The notes under the pieces are model-generated. The model searched no databases, was not told the origin of the DNA, and saw nothing but the letters and a program-made list of their open reading frames with translations. This document shows, piece by piece, positions 5,868 through 6,525 of a stretch of DNA of 6,525 nucleotides. The stretch's first letter is position 1, and every line of letters begins with the position of its first letter. This DNA comes from an uncultured Clostridia bacterium (lineage in GTDB: Bacteria; Bacillota; Clostridia; Oscillospirales; CAG-272): the NCBI GenBank assembly GCA_946641795.1, contig CAMPBZ010000066.1:1-6525 (forward strand), given 5' to 3'. The position numbers and the translations under genes are program-made.

Positions 5868-6525
5868 TTATTTCAAATTATCCAGCGGAACGCCGGTTGC
5901 GGGAATTTTTAGCTTTTTCAGCCCGGTTGCGCCGTTTGGCAGTGCGGAAAGATCGGCTTTTGCGGCCACCAGCGTTTGCCCTTTTTTCAAGGTGATGAGC
6001 TGAACGCCGCCCGACGTGCGGGTGCTCTTTTGCGGAATGAGCGAGGATTTGATCACAATGCCGCGGTTTTCCGAGGAGATGAGCAGAATGTCCATCGGCG
6101 CCTTTTCGTAGAATGCGGCGACCGGGCGCGAGGTTTTGGAGCAAACCGAGGTCAGCTTGCGGCGGTTTCCGGTGGTAACGTAGCTTGCCGCCGAAACGCG
6201 AACGCCCTTGCCGTTTTCAAACAGGAACACGAAATTGTCCTTTTCGGGGTAGGTGTTTTGAATGTTCATCAAAATCGGCTTTTCACCGGGATCCATTCCC
6301 AAAACGGCGGGCAGGAAATCGCCCAGAGCCGAAGCCTTCGTCGGCTCAAAATCGTTCGCTTTCACACGGTACATTTGTGCGTTGTCGGTAACAAAGATCA
6401 GGTCGTCGCGGTTTTCGCCGTCCAGAATAAAGAGGACTTCGTCGCCTTCTTTGCATTTTTGCTCGTCGTTTCCTTGCAGGGAGCGGAAGGTGATTTTTTT
6501 GAAATATCCCTCCCGTGTCAGCACG
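5868..6525 (-). CDS. parC: DNA topoisomerase IV/gyrase subunit A, C-terminal propeller (5' end outside window)
   Basis: The final 218 codons of a type IIA topoisomerase A subunit are present; the catalytic tyrosine and breakage-reunion domains lie beyond the window edge. The fragment is the DNA-wrapping beta-propeller. It shows repeated blade-like units: VLTREGYFKKI, then DNAQMYRVKANDF, then ENGKGVRVSAASYVTTGNRRKL, then ENRGIVIKSSLIPQKSTRTSGG with VQLITLKKG. These match the second, ParC-like A subunit of Clostridia as I know it. No GyrA box is visible, and there is no acidic GyrA-style tail, which favours topoisomerase IV over gyrase. The box could still lie in blades outside the window, so the symbol is less certain than the family. 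The enzyme decatenates or relaxes DNA with a ParE-like ATPase partner, which is not in view. The stop is TAA, and the membrane miniprotein gene follows in the same direction. Confidence 0.87.
   Translation of the reverse strand, partial: VLTREGYFKKITFRSLQGNDEQKCKEGDEVLFILDGENRDDLIFVTDNAQMYRVKANDFEPTKASALGDFLPAVLGMDPGEKPILMNIQNTYPEKDNFVFLFENGKGVRVSAASYVTTGNRRKLTSVCSKTSRPVAAFYEKAPMDILLISSENRGIVIKSSLIPQKSTRTSGGVQLITLKKGQTLVAAKADLSALPNGATGLKKLKIPATGVPLDNLK

Noticed and set aside
6522..6524. GTG at 6524 as the start of a 218-residue protein
   Set aside because: The first residues (VLTREGYFKKI) are the middle of a beta-propeller blade. The gene clearly continues past the window edge, so this is an internal valine.

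Overview
The window looks like a chromosomal segment from a spore-forming, moderately GC-rich member of the Clostridia, plausibly Oscillospirales or a relative. The main pointer is a complete cotJABC spore-coat operon. Strong purine-rich Shine-Dalgarno sequences, a class 2 (Firmicutes-type) galT and a Clostridia-like topoisomerase A subunit agree with this. The taxonomic placement is inference; no 16S or marker phylogeny is available here.

Layout. (1) Positions 1-4316, plus strand: a near-consensus sigma-A promoter with an extended -10 drives galT (71-1576). A 25-nt gap follows, then an 889-codon gene (1602-4271) for a multidomain protein related to heparinase II/III. A very stable hairpin with T-runs on both sides ends this two-gene unit. 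(2) Positions 4332-5548, minus strand: cotJA, cotJB and cotJC converge on the same bidirectional terminator. At both internal junctions the upstream stop codon is embedded in the next gene's Shine-Dalgarno, in the identical nonamer TGAAAGGAG. A candidate promoter and a small leader hairpin lie upstream of cotJA. (3) Positions 5643-6525, minus strand: the C-terminal beta-propeller of a topoisomerase IV/gyrase A subunit, cut by the window edge. It is followed 37 nt later by a 42-codon gene for a single-pass membrane miniprotein, then a minus-strand intrinsic terminator that separates this unit from cotJ.

How the genes fit together. GalT joins galactose-1-phosphate to UDP-sugar metabolism in the cytoplasm. 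Its partner has the architecture of a polysaccharide-lyase-like enzyme but no export signal, and it appears to lack the paired histidines usually found in the family's C-terminal sheet domain. It may be a divergent enzyme or a non-catalytic carbohydrate-binding protein. CotJA, CotJB and CotJC form a spore-coat module with a manganese-catalase-type protein. The topoisomerase fragment is housekeeping.

I see no CRISPR array, mobile element, tRNA, rRNA or clear riboswitch. The least explained items are the 889-residue protein and the 42-residue membrane protein. I do not claim a new system beyond those.
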